37,922 nucleotides of DNA, taken from NCBI RefSeq assembly GCF_001591485.1, contig NZ_BCUZ01000017.1:1-37922 (forward strand), in the 5' to 3' direction. The translations under genes were made by a program, and so were the position numbers. The notes beneath the pieces were generated by a model. It saw only the letters and a program-made list of their open reading frames with translations. It ran no database searches and was not told the DNA's origin. Numbering within the stretch: position 1 is the first letter of the stretch; each line of letters begins with the position of its first letter. The stretch is from Neobacillus fumarioli NBRC 102428. GTDB taxonomy: Bacteria; Bacillota; Bacilli; Bacillales; Cytobacillaceae. Below, in pieces: positions 19,711 through 28,849 of the stretch.

Positions 19711-21822
19711 TTATGAGGCCACTGTACCTGGCTCTCCGCATACTGACCTTTCAAGCAGCTCGGCAACGTCGTATGTTTTTACTTTGTCTTCCACTTCTTT
19801 TGCTTTTGTTCCATCCGACAGCATAGTTAAACAGTATGGACATGCGGAACCAATGATTGTTGAATTGGTTTCCAGCGCCTGTTCCGTTCTGGCAACATTA
19901 ATACGCTGTCCGGTATCTTCTTCCATCCACATTAAACCGCCGCCGGCACCGCAGCACATGGCTCGATCATGGTTGCGTTCCATTTCAATAAGCTTCACAC
20001 CAGGAATGGCTTTTAAAATTTCCCTTGGCGGATCGTATACATCATTGTAACGACCAAGGTAGCAAGAATCATGGAAGGTAATGGTTTCATTTACTGGATA
20101 TTTCGGAACGAGACGTCCTTCTTTTATCAATTGATAGAGAATTTCGGTATGGTGGTATACTTCCGCCTCGAGTCCGAAATCAGGATATTCATTTTTGAAA
20201 ATATTGTAGGCATGCGGGTCAGTTGTAATAATTTTCTTCACACCGGCATTTTGGAATTCCTCGATATTTTTCACAGCGAGATCCTGGAACAAGAACTCGT
20301 TGCCAAGTCGGCGAGCCGTATCTCCGGAGTTCTTCTCCTTATTGCCAAGGATGGCAAATTTCACGCCGGCCTCATTTAACAATTTCGCAAACGATAAAGC
20401 GATCTTCTGGCTGCGGTTATCGTAAGAGCCCATGGATCCTACCCAATACAAGTATTCAAATTCTTCGCCGGCCTTCTTCATTTCTTTCACTGTTGGTACA
20501 TGAACATCTTCCCTAAGCTCACGCCAATTTTCCCGCTCTTTACGATTTAAGCCCCATGGGTTGCCTTGACGTTCAATATTCGTCATGGCACGCTGGGCAT
20601 CCGGATTCATCTTTCCTTCAGTTAACACAAGATAACGCCGTAGGTCGATGATTTTCTCCACATGTTCATTCATGACCGGACATTGATCTTCACAGTTGCG
20701 GCATGTTGTGCAGGCCCAAATTTCTTCTTCTGTAATAACATCCCCGATCAGGCTTGGGTTGTAAGAGGCTGCGGCTGCTGATTCGCTGGCTCCATGTCCT
20801 GCTGCGGCAAGCGCCAGCTGATTGCCTTTCGTATTCGCGAAGGCAAAGGTCGGCACCCATGGCTGCTTTGACGTCACGGCCGCTCCATAAAATGTTAAGT
20901 GATCGCGAAGTTTCACGATTAAATCCATTGGCGACAGCATTTTCCCTGTACCCGTTGCCGGACACATATTCGTACAGCGGCCGCACTCCACACAGGCATA
21001 GAAGTCAACCATTTGCAGCTGGGTAAAGTCTTCAATTTTTCCAACTCCGAATGACTCTTGTGTTTCATCTTCAAAATCAATTTTTGTAAGCTTACCAGGC
21101 TTATCTAAACGGTTTAAGTAGACGTTTGCCGGCCCAGCAATTAAGTGTGCGTGCTTGCTTTGAGGTACATAAACAAGGAATGATAACAGGAAGATCAGAT
21201 GTAGCCACCATGCTATATAGAAAATGACAATTGCGGCTGTTTTCCCGATTCCGCCGAGAACTAGTGAAATAAGGGAAGCCACTGGCTCTGACCATGAAGG
21301 TTCTTCACCGTGCCAAATCATGTCCATGCCATTTCCGAGGAGCACCCAAATCATCAATCCGCCGATAAAGATAAGGACAAGACCGGATTTAAAGCCTCTT
21401 TTTAGGCGGACAAGCTTTTCAATATAGCGTCGGTAAAACGCCCAGAATGTTGCTACTAAGATCACTAAGGTGATGATTTCCTGGAAAAAGGTAAACGCCG
21501 GATAAAGTGGCCCGAGCGGCAAATGTGATGCTGGCTTAATCCCTTTCCAAATAAAATCAATGGCTCCAAATTGCACGAGAATGAAGCCGTAAAAGAACAT
21601 GACATGGATTGCACCGCTTTTTTTATCTTTTAACAGCTTCTTTTGGCCAAACACCATGATCCAGATTTTTTTCAGCCGTTGTTTGACATTATTGTCGAAC
21701 TCGGCTTTCTTCCCCAGCTTGATGTACTGGATCCGGGTTTTGACCACGTACACGAACAAGCTAATAGCGTAAGCGGTTACAAACAAAAACGCAACGAGGT
21801 TCACCCAAAGTAGACCATTCAT
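19711..21822 (-). CDS. fadF: Membrane Fe-S oxidoreductase FadF (electron transfer from acyl-CoA dehydrogenases)
   Basis: A 703-residue membrane protein believed to pass electrons from electron-transfer flavoprotein to menaquinone. The N-terminal third has about five membrane segments (near residues 3-27, 70-92, 108-130, 143-163 and 188-218). Then come two 4Fe-4S motifs, CVECGRCTNMCP near 280 and CTTCRNCEDQCP near 375, and two CCG-type domains with HDSCYLG and MCCGAGGG, as in heterodisulfide reductase subunits. AAAGGGG precedes the ATG. It has its own sigmaA promoter overlapped by a TetR-type operator, so it is probably co-regulated with the acyl-CoA operon. B. subtilis fadF (ywjF) also lies next to acdA. 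Confidence 0.92.
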   Translation of the reverse strand: MNGLLWVNLVAFLFVTAYAISLFVYVVKTRIQYIKLGKKAEFDNNVKQRLKKIWIMVFGQKKLLKDKKSGAIHVMFFYGFILVQFGAIDFIWKGIKPASHLPLGPLYPAFTFFQEIITLVILVATFWAFYRRYIEKLVRLKRGFKSGLVLIFIGGLMIWVLLGNGMDMIWHGEEPSWSEPVASLISLVLGGIGKTAAIVIFYIAWWLHLIFLLSFLVYVPQSKHAHLIAGPANVYLNRLDKPGKLTKIDFEDETQESFGVGKIEDFTQLQMVDFYACVECGRCTNMCPATGTGKMLSPMDLIVKLRDHLTFYGAAVTSKQPWVPTFAFANTKGNQLALAAAGHGASESAAAASYNPSLIGDVITEEEIWACTTCRNCEDQCPVMNEHVEKIIDLRRYLVLTEGKMNPDAQRAMTNIERQGNPWGLNRKERENWRELREDVHVPTVKEMKKAGEEFEYLYWVGSMGSYDNRSQKIALSFAKLLNEAGVKFAILGNKEKNSGDTARRLGNEFLFQDLAVKNIEEFQNAGVKKIITTDPHAYNIFKNEYPDFGLEAEVYHHTEILYQLIKEGRLVPKYPVNETITFHDSCYLGRYNDVYDPPREILKAIPGVKLIEMERNHDRAMCCGAGGGLMWMEEDTGQRINVARTEQALETNSTIIGSACPYCLTMLSDGTKAKEVEDKVKTYDVAELLERSVCGEPGTVAS

Positions 21823-21895
21823 GTAAAACGCCCCTTTCGTTTTTCTATTCTCTCCTTTGAGAAAATAACTAATTTTCTGAACTTATCTTACCTCT

Positions 21896-21923
21896 ATTAT
21901 ATAATGAGTGAGCATTCAGTCAA
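21896..21923 (-). promoter_or_regulatory. SigmaA promoter of fadF overlapped by a TetR-type operator
   Basis: On the minus strand TTGACT (21918-21923), 16 bases and a perfect TATAAT (21896-21901) form the promoter. The plus-strand inverted repeat TGAGTGAGCATTCAGTCA (21905-21922) covers the -35 box and spacer and agrees with the B. subtilis FadR consensus at 14 of 17 defined positions. Binding here would block RNA polymerase. Confidence 0.82.
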
Positions 21924-21995
21924 CTAATTTTTCGATTTCATAGAAAAATCCTTTTTGGGAAAAAACTAAAACAACTGATTGGAGGATCGATCCCA

Positions 21996-23344
21996 ATGAA
22001 TTTTGTATTTATTGCCAGTTTTATGCTACTTACAATTGTTTTGTGGATAATTTTGGATTTTATATTAGGCCGAAGACGACAGCTTCTCTCTATGAATCAG
22101 CGTGAAACGGGCATTCTTCATGGCCATTTTGATATTTTTATGCATGGAAAGGAATTTTTCGAGGATTATTTCAGGGAAATCCGTAATGCCCGTCACCATG
22201 TTCACGTGCTATTTTTGTGAAAGATGATCGGTTCAGTCAGGAATTTCTTGGGCTTCTAATAGATAAAGCACGGGAAGGAGTGGAGGTCCGGTTGCTCGTT
22301 GATCGTCTTGGCAGCCGGAGGATAAACAGAAAGCTTGTTAAGAGGCTTGAAGCATCCGGAGTTCAAGTAGCATTTAGTGATAGAGTTCAGTTTCCTTTTG
22401 TATTTTATTCTTCTCAGGTTCGCAATCACCGGAAAGTGACAGTAATTGATGGAAAGCTTGGCTATTTGGGCGGATTCAATATCGGAAAAGAGTATATTGA
22501 TGAAAAGCCCAAGCTTAGCCCATGGCGGGATTATCACTTAAAAATTATGGGCGAGGGTGTTAGCTTTCTGCAAAGTGAATTTTTCCGTGATTGGCGGCGC
22601 GCCCGGAACAATGGGCTGCAGGAGTCTGGCAAGCCTTACCGCCACCGTAGAGCAGACCTTACCAAAGGAGGAAAGGGTTCTTTAAGGGCAATGGGTGGTT
22701 TTTTTGCCCACAGGAATTTTTTATATGAAGTGGGCAGTGAGGTTTCTGCCTTAAATGATTTCCCAAATGTGACAGAACGTCATTATTTTCCCAAACTTGA
22801 AAAAGGGGATGTCCGGCATCAGTTCGTGCCAACAGAGGCGGGACTGCTTGAGGAAAGGTTTATTATGATGGTAAGAAAGGCGCGAGAAAAAATTATCATC
22901 GGCACCCCTTACTTTATTCCAAGCAAGCGGTTGTTTGCCGAATTAATGTCTACGTTGCGGAATGGTGTAAAGGTAACGCTTCTTGTTCCTTACACGGCTG
23001 ACCATGCACTCGTCCAAGAGGCCTCTTATCGCTTTCTGCGCCAGCTACTTCGCGAAGGCGCTCAAGTTTATCAATATAAAAACGGTTTTTACCATGCCAA
23101 AACACTCATCATCGATGACAAAATTTGCGACATCGGCACCGCCAACTTTGACAAACGCAGCCTATACCTAAACAAGGAGATGAACTACTACCTGTATGAC
23201 CCTAACTTCATCGCCAGAGTAAAAGAGGTACTAAACAAAGACCTCCTCGACTCCGAACCCTTACAACTAGCAACCTTGACCAAATTCAACCCATACAGAA
23301 CCCTAAAAGAACTCATCGCCGGTACCCTATCCTACTTCCTATAG
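21996..23344 (+). pseudogene. clsB: Cardiolipin synthase-like gene, frameshifted (ClsB/YwjE type)
   Basis: Phospholipase D-superfamily phosphatidyltransferase that would make cardiolipin in the membrane. It is in two frames. The first, 21996-22220, encodes an N-terminal membrane anchor and ends VHVLFL-stop. The second, 22217-23344, continues KDDRFSQEFLGLL and carries both HKD motifs, HRKVTVIDGKLGYLGGFN and YHAKTLIIDDKICDIGTANFD. B. subtilis ClsB reads VHVLFYIVKKDRFSQEF across the join, so a four-base deletion fits, or one T lost from the TTTTT run. The frames overlap as GTGA, so re-initiation at GTG 22217 could still yield a soluble catalytic part, but no ribosome binding site precedes it. 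The last 250 bases are unusually C-rich. A sequencing error is possible. Confidence 0.8.
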
Positions 23345-23349
23345 AAAAA

Positions 23350-23404
23350 TGTCCACTCCAGACGGACAAATGTCCACGAGCGGTGTCAGGCACCACTCGT
23401 GGAC
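23350..23404 (+). repeat. Full copy A of the GGTGTCAGGCACC palindromic repeat
   Basis: GTCCACGAG (23372-23380) pairs with CTCGTGGAC (23396-23404), and GGTG (23382-23385) with CACC (23391-23394) around TCAGG, giving a 33-base palindrome. A second GTCCAC and GACGGACAAA lie at 23351-23370. It sits between the convergent 3' ends of the cls-like gene and the sspH-type gene and overlaps the end of the latter. Confidence 0.88.
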
Positions 23405-23580
23405 TCTTCCATTAAATTTAACACTGGAACGTCGCATTCATTTTCGGGGTTGTTTCGGTAATAGATTCGGGCCATTTTGGTTGTTTCATCTACATGTTGA
23501 ATGATTACCGGCGTGCCTTCATAGGTGACGTTTACGATATCGGCTGATTCGAGAATTTCTTTTGCTCTTCCTACATTCAT
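23386..23580 (-). CDS. H-type small acid-soluble spore protein
   Basis: A 64-residue spore-core protein of the SspH family. It begins MNVGRAKEILESADIVNVTY and contains the family segment PVIIQHVDE followed by ARIYYRNNPENECDVPV, close to B. subtilis SspH (MNIQRAKEL ... PVMIQHVDE). GAGGAG lies 12 bases before the ATG, rather far. The last residues STSGA and the TGA stop are encoded by the palindromic repeat, which appears to have replaced the original C-terminal end. A forespore sigma promoter is expected but none was clear by eye. Confidence 0.9.
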   Translation of the reverse strand: MNVGRAKEILESADIVNVTYEGTPVIIQHVDETTKMARIYYRNNPENECDVPVLNLMEESTSGA

Positions 23581-23642
23581 TCGAGCGGCTCACTCCTCAT
23601 TGAAAAATTCTCTAATACTATCTGCATATTTTTGGAAATTAT

Positions 23643-24065
23643 TCACAGACTAGAGCATTTTTCGAATTTGATTTCCAAATGATAGGTACCTGTTTGTTCA
23701 CCCGCGATGGAAAAATCATAAACAATTTCGATAAGCCCGCAGCCATTTTCGTAAAAAAACTGCATTTTCTTCGCCAGTGTTGTTGTCTCCAAAGCAGCAA
23801 ATGGAAGTTCATAACGGCCAGGAAGTGTCTTTTCAAGTTGAAACGGCAGCCTCATATTTACCGCACCACTGCGCAAAATCAACATATCATCTGCTGTAGC
23901 CTTCACAATCGTGCGAACTTTTCCCTCATCCATTGCTTCTTCATATTGCAAGTAGGAGGCTTGTCCCTTTTGAAAAAAACGGCCGAATACGGTCAGTTCA
24001 AATGTTTCTTCCTTATCTATTGTTGTTTTCACGACGATTTTTACCGGTATCTCATTATTCGCCAA
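23643..24065 (-). CDS. ywiB: DUF1934 beta-barrel protein (YwiB-like)
   Basis: A 140-residue cytosolic protein of unknown function, calycin-like by its run of alternating beta strands. The start is TTG at 24065, preceded by AGGAGGTG seven to eight bases upstream; no ATG in frame has a comparable site. It lies 67 bases after the speB stop in the same direction, behind a terminator-like hairpin, so it may be only partly cotranscribed with speE-speB. In B. subtilis ywiB lies next to argS; argS is not in this window. Confidence 0.85.
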   Translation of the reverse strand: MANNEIPVKIVVKTTIDKEETFELTVFGRFFQKGQASYLQYEEAMDEGKVRTIVKATADDMLILRSGAVNMRLPFQLEKTLPGRYELPFAALETTTLAKKMQFFYENGCGLIEIVYDFSIAGEQTGTYHLEIKFEKCSSL

Positions 24066-24097
24066 AGACTTTACACCTCCTATTTATACAAAAGAAA

Positions 24098-24120
24098 CCT
24101 GCCCCTACAATGGGGACAGG
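24098..24120 (-). terminator. Terminator after speB
   Basis: CCTGCCCC (24098-24105) pairs with GGGGACAGG (24112-24120) with one bulged base; TTTCTTTTG follows on the minus strand. Confidence 0.7.
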
Positions 24121-24132
24121 CGTCTATATTTG

Positions 24133-25005
24133 TTATTTCACCCAGCCAAGCAGCATTTCACGAATCAATTTACTTGCTGTATTGGCGGTTTGTTCGGATG
24201 GGTCATAGATTGGCGCTACCTCCACAAGGTCACAGCCTACTACTTGGACATCCGAACGGGCAATCTCATGAATAGAGGCAAGCAGTTCCCGAGAAGTAAT
24301 TCCGCCTGCATCGACTGTGCCAGTGCCGGGAGCGTGAGCAGGGTCCAATACATCAATATCGATGGTCACATACACAGGACGACCAGAAAGCTCCGGCAGG
24401 ATATCTTTTAACGGCTGATGGACTTCAAACTTGGAAATATGCATGCCGTTTTGCTTCGCCCATTCAAACTCTTCCTTCATTCCAGAACGGATTCCAAAGG
24501 AGTAGACATTTCGCGGACCGATTAACTCGGCAATTTTGCGAATAGGTGTAGAATGAGACAGAGGTTCGCCTTCATACTGCTCTCGTAAGTCCGTATGGGC
24601 ATCCATATGAATAATCGCAAGATCCGGGTATTTCTTATAAACCGCCCTCATGACCGGCCATGAAACAAGATGCTCTCCACCCATACCAAACGGAAACTTG
24701 CCGGCTTCAAGAATTTTTTCAACAAACTCTTCAATCATGTCAAGGCTTCTCTGCGCATTACCGAACGGCAGCGGAATATCGCCTGCATCATAATATTTTA
24801 CTTCTTCCAGTTCGCGGTCAAGATACGGACTGTACTCCTCAAGACCAATTGACACCTCGCGGATTCGCGCAGGGCCGAAACGCGACCCTGGCCGATAGCT
24901 TACCGTCCAATCCATCGGCATTCCGTAGAGAACCACTTTGCTTTCCTCAAAGCTGGGGTGGCTCTTAATAAACACATTACCTGAATAAGCCTCATCAAAA
25001 CGCAT
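24133..25005 (-). CDS. speB: Agmatinase
   Basis: Manganese ureohydrolase that splits agmatine into putrescine and urea in polyamine synthesis. The 290-residue length equals B. subtilis SpeB. Metal ligands are visible in GGEH (H112), DAHTD (D135, H137, D139) and DIDVLDP in the C-terminal half. AGGGATG precedes the ATG. It lies 46 bases after speE in the same operon, so agmatine is turned into putrescine and then spermidine by adjacent gene products. Confidence 0.96.
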   Translation of the reverse strand: MRFDEAYSGNVFIKSHPSFEESKVVLYGMPMDWTVSYRPGSRFGPARIREVSIGLEEYSPYLDRELEEVKYYDAGDIPLPFGNAQRSLDMIEEFVEKILEAGKFPFGMGGEHLVSWPVMRAVYKKYPDLAIIHMDAHTDLREQYEGEPLSHSTPIRKIAELIGPRNVYSFGIRSGMKEEFEWAKQNGMHISKFEVHQPLKDILPELSGRPVYVTIDIDVLDPAHAPGTGTVDAGGITSRELLASIHEIARSDVQVVGCDLVEVAPIYDPSEQTANTASKLIREMLLGWVK

Positions 25006-25051
25006 TAGGCATCCCTCGCTTTCTTAAAAATCATCAAGTTGCTCCGTTAAA

Positions 25052-25882
25052 TTACTTCACTAAGTCGGCAACAAATTTCGGTAGAACAAATGCTGCTTTA
25101 TGCAGTTCTTTTGTATAGTATTTAGTTTCGATGTCATGGAACCGATCGTCGCTTACTTGCAATGGATCGTATTTTTTGGAACCAATTGTAAATGCCCAAA
25201 GTCCGCTTGGATATGTCGGAATATTCGCGACATACAAACGGGTAATCGGGAAAATTTCTCTTACGTCACGCTGTACATTGCGGATTAAGTCTGCTTTAAA
25301 CCACGGATTGTCTGATTGCGCCACGAAAAGGCCATCTTCTTTCAACGCTTTAGCAATTCCAGCATAAAATCCTTTTGTAAATAAGTTCACAGCAGGGCCT
25401 ACAGGCTCTGTGGAATCCACCATAATCACGTCATATTCATTTTCGCTTTTGGCAATATGCATGAACCCATCATCAACCCGTACGTCTACACGCGGATCAT
25501 CGAGAGCACCAGCAATTTCCGGAAGAAACTTCTTGGAGTATTCAATTACCTTGCCGTCGATATCAACAAGCGTTGCTTTCTTCATGCTAGGGTGCTTTAA
25601 TACTTCACGGATTACACCGCCGTCCCCGCCACCGACAACCAGCACATTCTCTGGATGCGGATGTGTAAACAAAGGTACATGTGCGACCATTTCGTGGTAA
25701 ACAAATTCATCTTTCACCGAGGTCATCACCATGCCATCTAACAAAAGCATGTTGCCCCATTCAGCCGTCTCCACCATTTCTAGATATTGAAAATCCGTTT
25801 GTTCTGTATGTAATGTCTTATTCACTTTCATCGTAATACCAAAATTTTCAGTTTGCTTTTCTGTAAACCAAAGCCCTGCCAT
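25052..25882 (-). CDS. speE: Spermidine synthase
   Basis: Aminopropyltransferase that makes spermidine from putrescine and decarboxylated S-adenosylmethionine. The 276-residue protein has the methyltransferase-like motif [14 protein letters not shown] near residue 78, VDIDGKV, the catalytic aspartate in [10 protein letters not shown] and YPSGLW. The start at 25882 ([10 protein letters not shown]) follows AAAGGAAG and gives exactly the B. subtilis length; a start seven codons upstream is less likely. First gene of speE-speB, divergent from pbpG. Confidence 0.95.
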   Translation of the reverse strand: MAGLWFTEKQTENFGITMKVNKTLHTEQTDFQYLEMVETAEWGNMLLLDGMVMTSVKDEFVYHEMVAHVPLFTHPHPENVLVVGGGDGGVIREVLKHPSMKKATLVDIDGKVIEYSKKFLPEIAGALDDPRVDVRVDDGFMHIAKSENEYDVIMVDSTEPVGPAVNLFTKGFYAGIAKALKEDGLFVAQSDNPWFKADLIRNVQRDVREIFPITRLYVANIPTYPSGLWAFTIGSKKYDPLQVSDDRFHDIETKYYTKELHKAAFVLPKFVADLVK

Positions 25883-26166
25883 CTTCATCTTCCTTTCCGT
25901 CATATCATAATATTTACGTCCGGCCGCGACACTATAAATGCCCCTGATCAGTAGCAGAATTGCTTGCCGGGGCGGACCGAGCTCTTTTTATTTTTATACT
26001 ACCCAAACTATTGAATTACAAACACGCAAAAAAGTCTAGCAAAATTTTAGCGAAATGTTTAAAACACTTCTATTTTTTTAATACTATTACTATCGTCTTT
26101 TTCGAAAAATGGAATTGCTGCCACCTGTGTCTAAGGCATTTCCACATTCAAACAGGGGTGACACAT

Positions 26167-28236
26167 ATGGAAATCATGACTGATCAAGGGTTTCGAAAAA
26201 CAGTAAAAATTTTAAGGGCATTTATCTTCATCAGTTTGATAGGCATGATTTGCATGTTTCTTATCTATATTAGCATCCTTGCCTATGCAAAAATTTTAGG
26301 TGCACCGCCGATTGCGGTTCCGCAGTCTACACTGTTTTATGCTGATGACGGCACTCTAATAGGGGAGAGCAATAACGGACAAAAGCGCTACTGGGATAAA
26401 CTCGACGAGATTTCCCCCGATCTTGTGAATGCTACCGTTTCTATTGAAGATAAGAATTTCTATCATCATCATGGATTTGATTATAAGCGAATTGCCGGGG
26501 CTGTGCTTGCGGATGTCAAATCTTTTTCAAAAGCACAGGGAGCAAGCACGATTACGCAGCAATACGCCCGCAATCTGTTTCTTGAACATGACAAGACTTG
26601 GACGCGTAAGCTACTCGAGGCGTTTTATACGATTCGCCTTGAGATGAATTATTCAAAAAATGAGATTTTGGAAGGCTATTTAAATACGATCTATTATGGC
26701 AACGGTGCTTACGGTGCCGAAGCGGCAAGTCAATATTATTTTGGTAAAAAGGCAGCTGATTTAACGCTTGCCGAAGCCAGCATGCTGGCAGGCATTCCCA
26801 AAGGCCCGTACATGTACTCACCGCTCGCCTCCATGAAAAATGCCAAAGCCCGCCAAGCGATGATTTTAGAAAGCATGGTAAAAAACGGCTATATAAGCGA
26901 GCATCAGGCGGAAAAGGCGAAACATGAGCCGCTTCATCTGGTTGGCTCTCATCCGACGCAAACCGTTAAAACAGCACCATACTTTCAAGACGCCGTGAAA
27001 AATGCACTGAAAAATCAGCTGCACTTGGATGACCGCACGATCGCCCTCGGCGGATTAAAAGTGTATACGACCTTAAATCTGAAAGATCAGGCAGCCGCCG
27101 AAGAGCAAATCAAAAAATATGCCGACCCAGAATCCCAGATCCAAACTGCTCTGGTCGCGATGGATCCTAAAACAGGCGATGTCAAAGCCATGGTCGGCGG
27201 CAGGGATTATGAAAAAAGCCCATTTAACCGTGCGGTTCAGGCCATCCGCCAGCCCGGTTCAACCATTAAGCCGCTATTATATTACGCGGCCCTTGAACAT
27301 GGCTTTACCCCATCTTCCATGATGCGCAGTGAGGCCACGACCTTCCATTTCGATAATGGCAGTCCAGATTATACACCGCATAATTTTAACAATAAATATG
27401 CCAATGGGGAAATCACATTGGCTCAGGCTCTTGCTGTATCTGATAATATTTATGCTGTTAAAACGCATCTATTTTTAGGAGAAGATACATTGGTTGAGAC
27501 TGCCAAGAAATTTGGGCTGACAACCAAAATGTCTCCGCTTCCTTCGCTGGCTCTCGGTACGTCCGGGGTACGGGTCATTGATATGGCTGGTGCTTACAGT
27601 TTGTTTGCCAATAGCGGCAAACGTGTCATTCCGACATTCATTACCAAAGTGGAGGATTATAGTGGGCATGTGATTTATCAAAAAGAACAAGTTTCGAAAA
27701 AAGTGCTGGACCCGGCAAAAGCGTTTGTGATGACCGAGATGATGACCGGAGTTTTCGACCCGAAACTAAACGGCTATGCCACTGTAACCGGCAGCACGAT
27801 CACGAAAGATTTAACAAGGCCTTATGCCGGGAAATCAGGGTCAACGGAAACGGACAGCTGGATGATCGGTTTCACGCCGCAGCTCGTCACCGCTGTTTGG
27901 GCAGGCTATGATGCGGGCAAGCCACTGGAACTCACCACGGATAAAACCTATGCTAAAAACGTATGGGCTCATTTTATGGAAGAGGCATTGCAAGGGAAAC
28001 CATTAAAGACGTTTAAACCGCCTAAGGGAGTTATCGGGGTATATGTGAACCCGCTCAATGGCAAATTGGCTACAAAGAATTGCCCGGTCCGCCGCTTTAC
28101 CTATTATGTCAAAGGAACGCAACCGACCGAATACTGTACCGATCATTTAACAAAAGACGAATCACAAGCATTGCAAAAGAAAGACAAGCAAAAACAGCCA
28201 TGGTATAAGCGAATTTTCCCGTGGGGAAAACACTAA
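26167..28236 (+). CDS. pbpG: Class A penicillin-binding protein (PbpG, PBP 2d type)
   Basis: Bifunctional peptidoglycan polymerase and crosslinking enzyme; B. subtilis PbpG acts in forespore wall synthesis. The 689-residue protein has one N-terminal membrane segment (about residues 18-42), a glycosyltransferase family 51 domain with the catalytic glutamate in VSIEDKNFYHHHGFD and QQYARNLFL, and a transpeptidase domain with STIK (PGSTIKPLLYY), SDN and KSGSTETDSW as its three active-site motifs. The ATG at 26167 follows AGGGGTG by six bases; the frame is open 69 codons upstream, but that stretch is AT-rich and without a site. A clear sigmaF or sigmaG promoter was not found. Confidence 0.94.
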   Translation: MEIMTDQGFRKTVKILRAFIFISLIGMICMFLIYISILAYAKILGAPPIAVPQSTLFYADDGTLIGESNNGQKRYWDKLDEISPDLVNATVSIEDKNFYHHHGFDYKRIAGAVLADVKSFSKAQGASTITQQYARNLFLEHDKTWTRKLLEAFYTIRLEMNYSKNEILEGYLNTIYYGNGAYGAEAASQYYFGKKAADLTLAEASMLAGIPKGPYMYSPLASMKNAKARQAMILESMVKNGYISEHQAEKAKHEPLHLVGSHPTQTVKTAPYFQDAVKNALKNQLHLDDRTIALGGLKVYTTLNLKDQAAAEEQIKKYADPESQIQTALVAMDPKTGDVKAMVGGRDYEKSPFNRAVQAIRQPGSTIKPLLYYAALEHGFTPSSMMRSEATTFHFDNGSPDYTPHNFNNKYANGEITLAQALAVSDNIYAVKTHLFLGEDTLVETAKKFGLTTKMSPLPSLALGTSGVRVIDMAGAYSLFANSGKRVIPTFITKVEDYSGHVIYQKEQVSKKVLDPAKAFVMTEMMTGVFDPKLNGYATVTGSTITKDLTRPYAGKSGSTETDSWMIGFTPQLVTAVWAGYDAGKPLELTTDKTYAKNVWAHFMEEALQGKPLKTFKPPKGVIGVYVNPLNGKLATKNCPVRRFTYYVKGTQPTEYCTDHLTKDESQALQKKDKQKQPWYKRIFPWGKH

Positions 28237-28286
28237 AAAGGACGTCGGCCGGCGAAGAAAGAGCACGGTACAGTCACGCAGAAAAA

Positions 28287-28309
28287 CTCCGGAGGATGGT
28301 CCCCCGGAG
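28287..28309. terminator. Bidirectional terminator between pbpG and ywhD
   Basis: CTCCGG (28287-28292) pairs with CCGGAG (28304-28309); CTTTTT follows on the plus strand and TTTTT on the minus strand. It serves both convergent genes. Confidence 0.85.
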
Positions 28310-28327
28310 CTTTTTCGTAACAGTACG

Positions 28328-28837
28328 CTATTCCGACAATAAAGCGTGCTTTAGTTCCGATGATGAATTTTTCCATAACTCCTCGTTATGGCTACGTAAG
28401 AATTCAGCCAGCACGCGCTTTGATTTGTCATCCATATGGTCGACAATGATATGGCGTTTCATTGACTTATCCATACGGTTTACGTGCTCTGGCAGTGATT
28501 TGTAGCCGCGGCGGATTTCCCGATCAACGGTCATAAAACAAGCCGCTACCCCAGCGTAATATGGCCCTTCTACCTTCCGGTCCACCGTGACCCAGACGAG
28601 CCAATACGGCTTTCCGTTTGGTACCTCTTCTTGATTTGGTAAAAATTTAATGCCCTTTTCCACTGTGCTCCGGGCATGCATCGCACCGATATCAATTTCA
28701 GCTGTACCAGCCTCAATATCGATAATGACCGGCGTCACATTATCAAGGCTCAAAGTTCCCTTGCCGAAGCCTTTGTGCCCGTCCGTGGGGTCGCTTTTAA
28801 TAATGTTAAAGGCCAGTTTTTTCTTTTTTTCATCCAT
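28328..28837 (-). CDS. ywhD: YwhD family protein
   Basis: A 169-residue soluble protein of unknown function, recognised by similarity to B. subtilis YwhD (about 172 residues) and by its place between pbpG and ywhC. The first 125 residues look like a beta-rich domain (TPVIIDIEAGTAEIDIGAMHARSTVEKGIKF in pieces), followed by a helical tail rich in charged residues (DKSMKRHIIVDHMDDKSKR). GGAGG lies eight bases before the ATG, and ywhC ends 12 bases downstream of this start on the same strand, so the two are coupled. No catalytic residues can be named. Confidence 0.88.
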   Translation of the reverse strand: MDEKKKKLAFNIIKSDPTDGHKGFGKGTLSLDNVTPVIIDIEAGTAEIDIGAMHARSTVEKGIKFLPNQEEVPNGKPYWLVWVTVDRKVEGPYYAGVAACFMTVDREIRRGYKSLPEHVNRMDKSMKRHIIVDHMDDKSKRVLAEFLRSHNEELWKNSSSELKHALLSE

Positions 28838-28849
28838 GCTTTAAACCTC

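Noticed and set aside
22200-22222. Programmed -1 frameshifting in the cls-like gene
   Set aside because: The heptamer A UUU UUG does not satisfy the usual slippery pattern, and no stimulating stem-loop was evident just downstream; kept only as a remote possibility.
25960-26166. N-terminal extension of pbpG by 69 codons
   Set aside because: AT-rich, cysteine/phenylalanine-heavy translation without a ribosome binding site; the ATG at 26167 has one and gives the family length.
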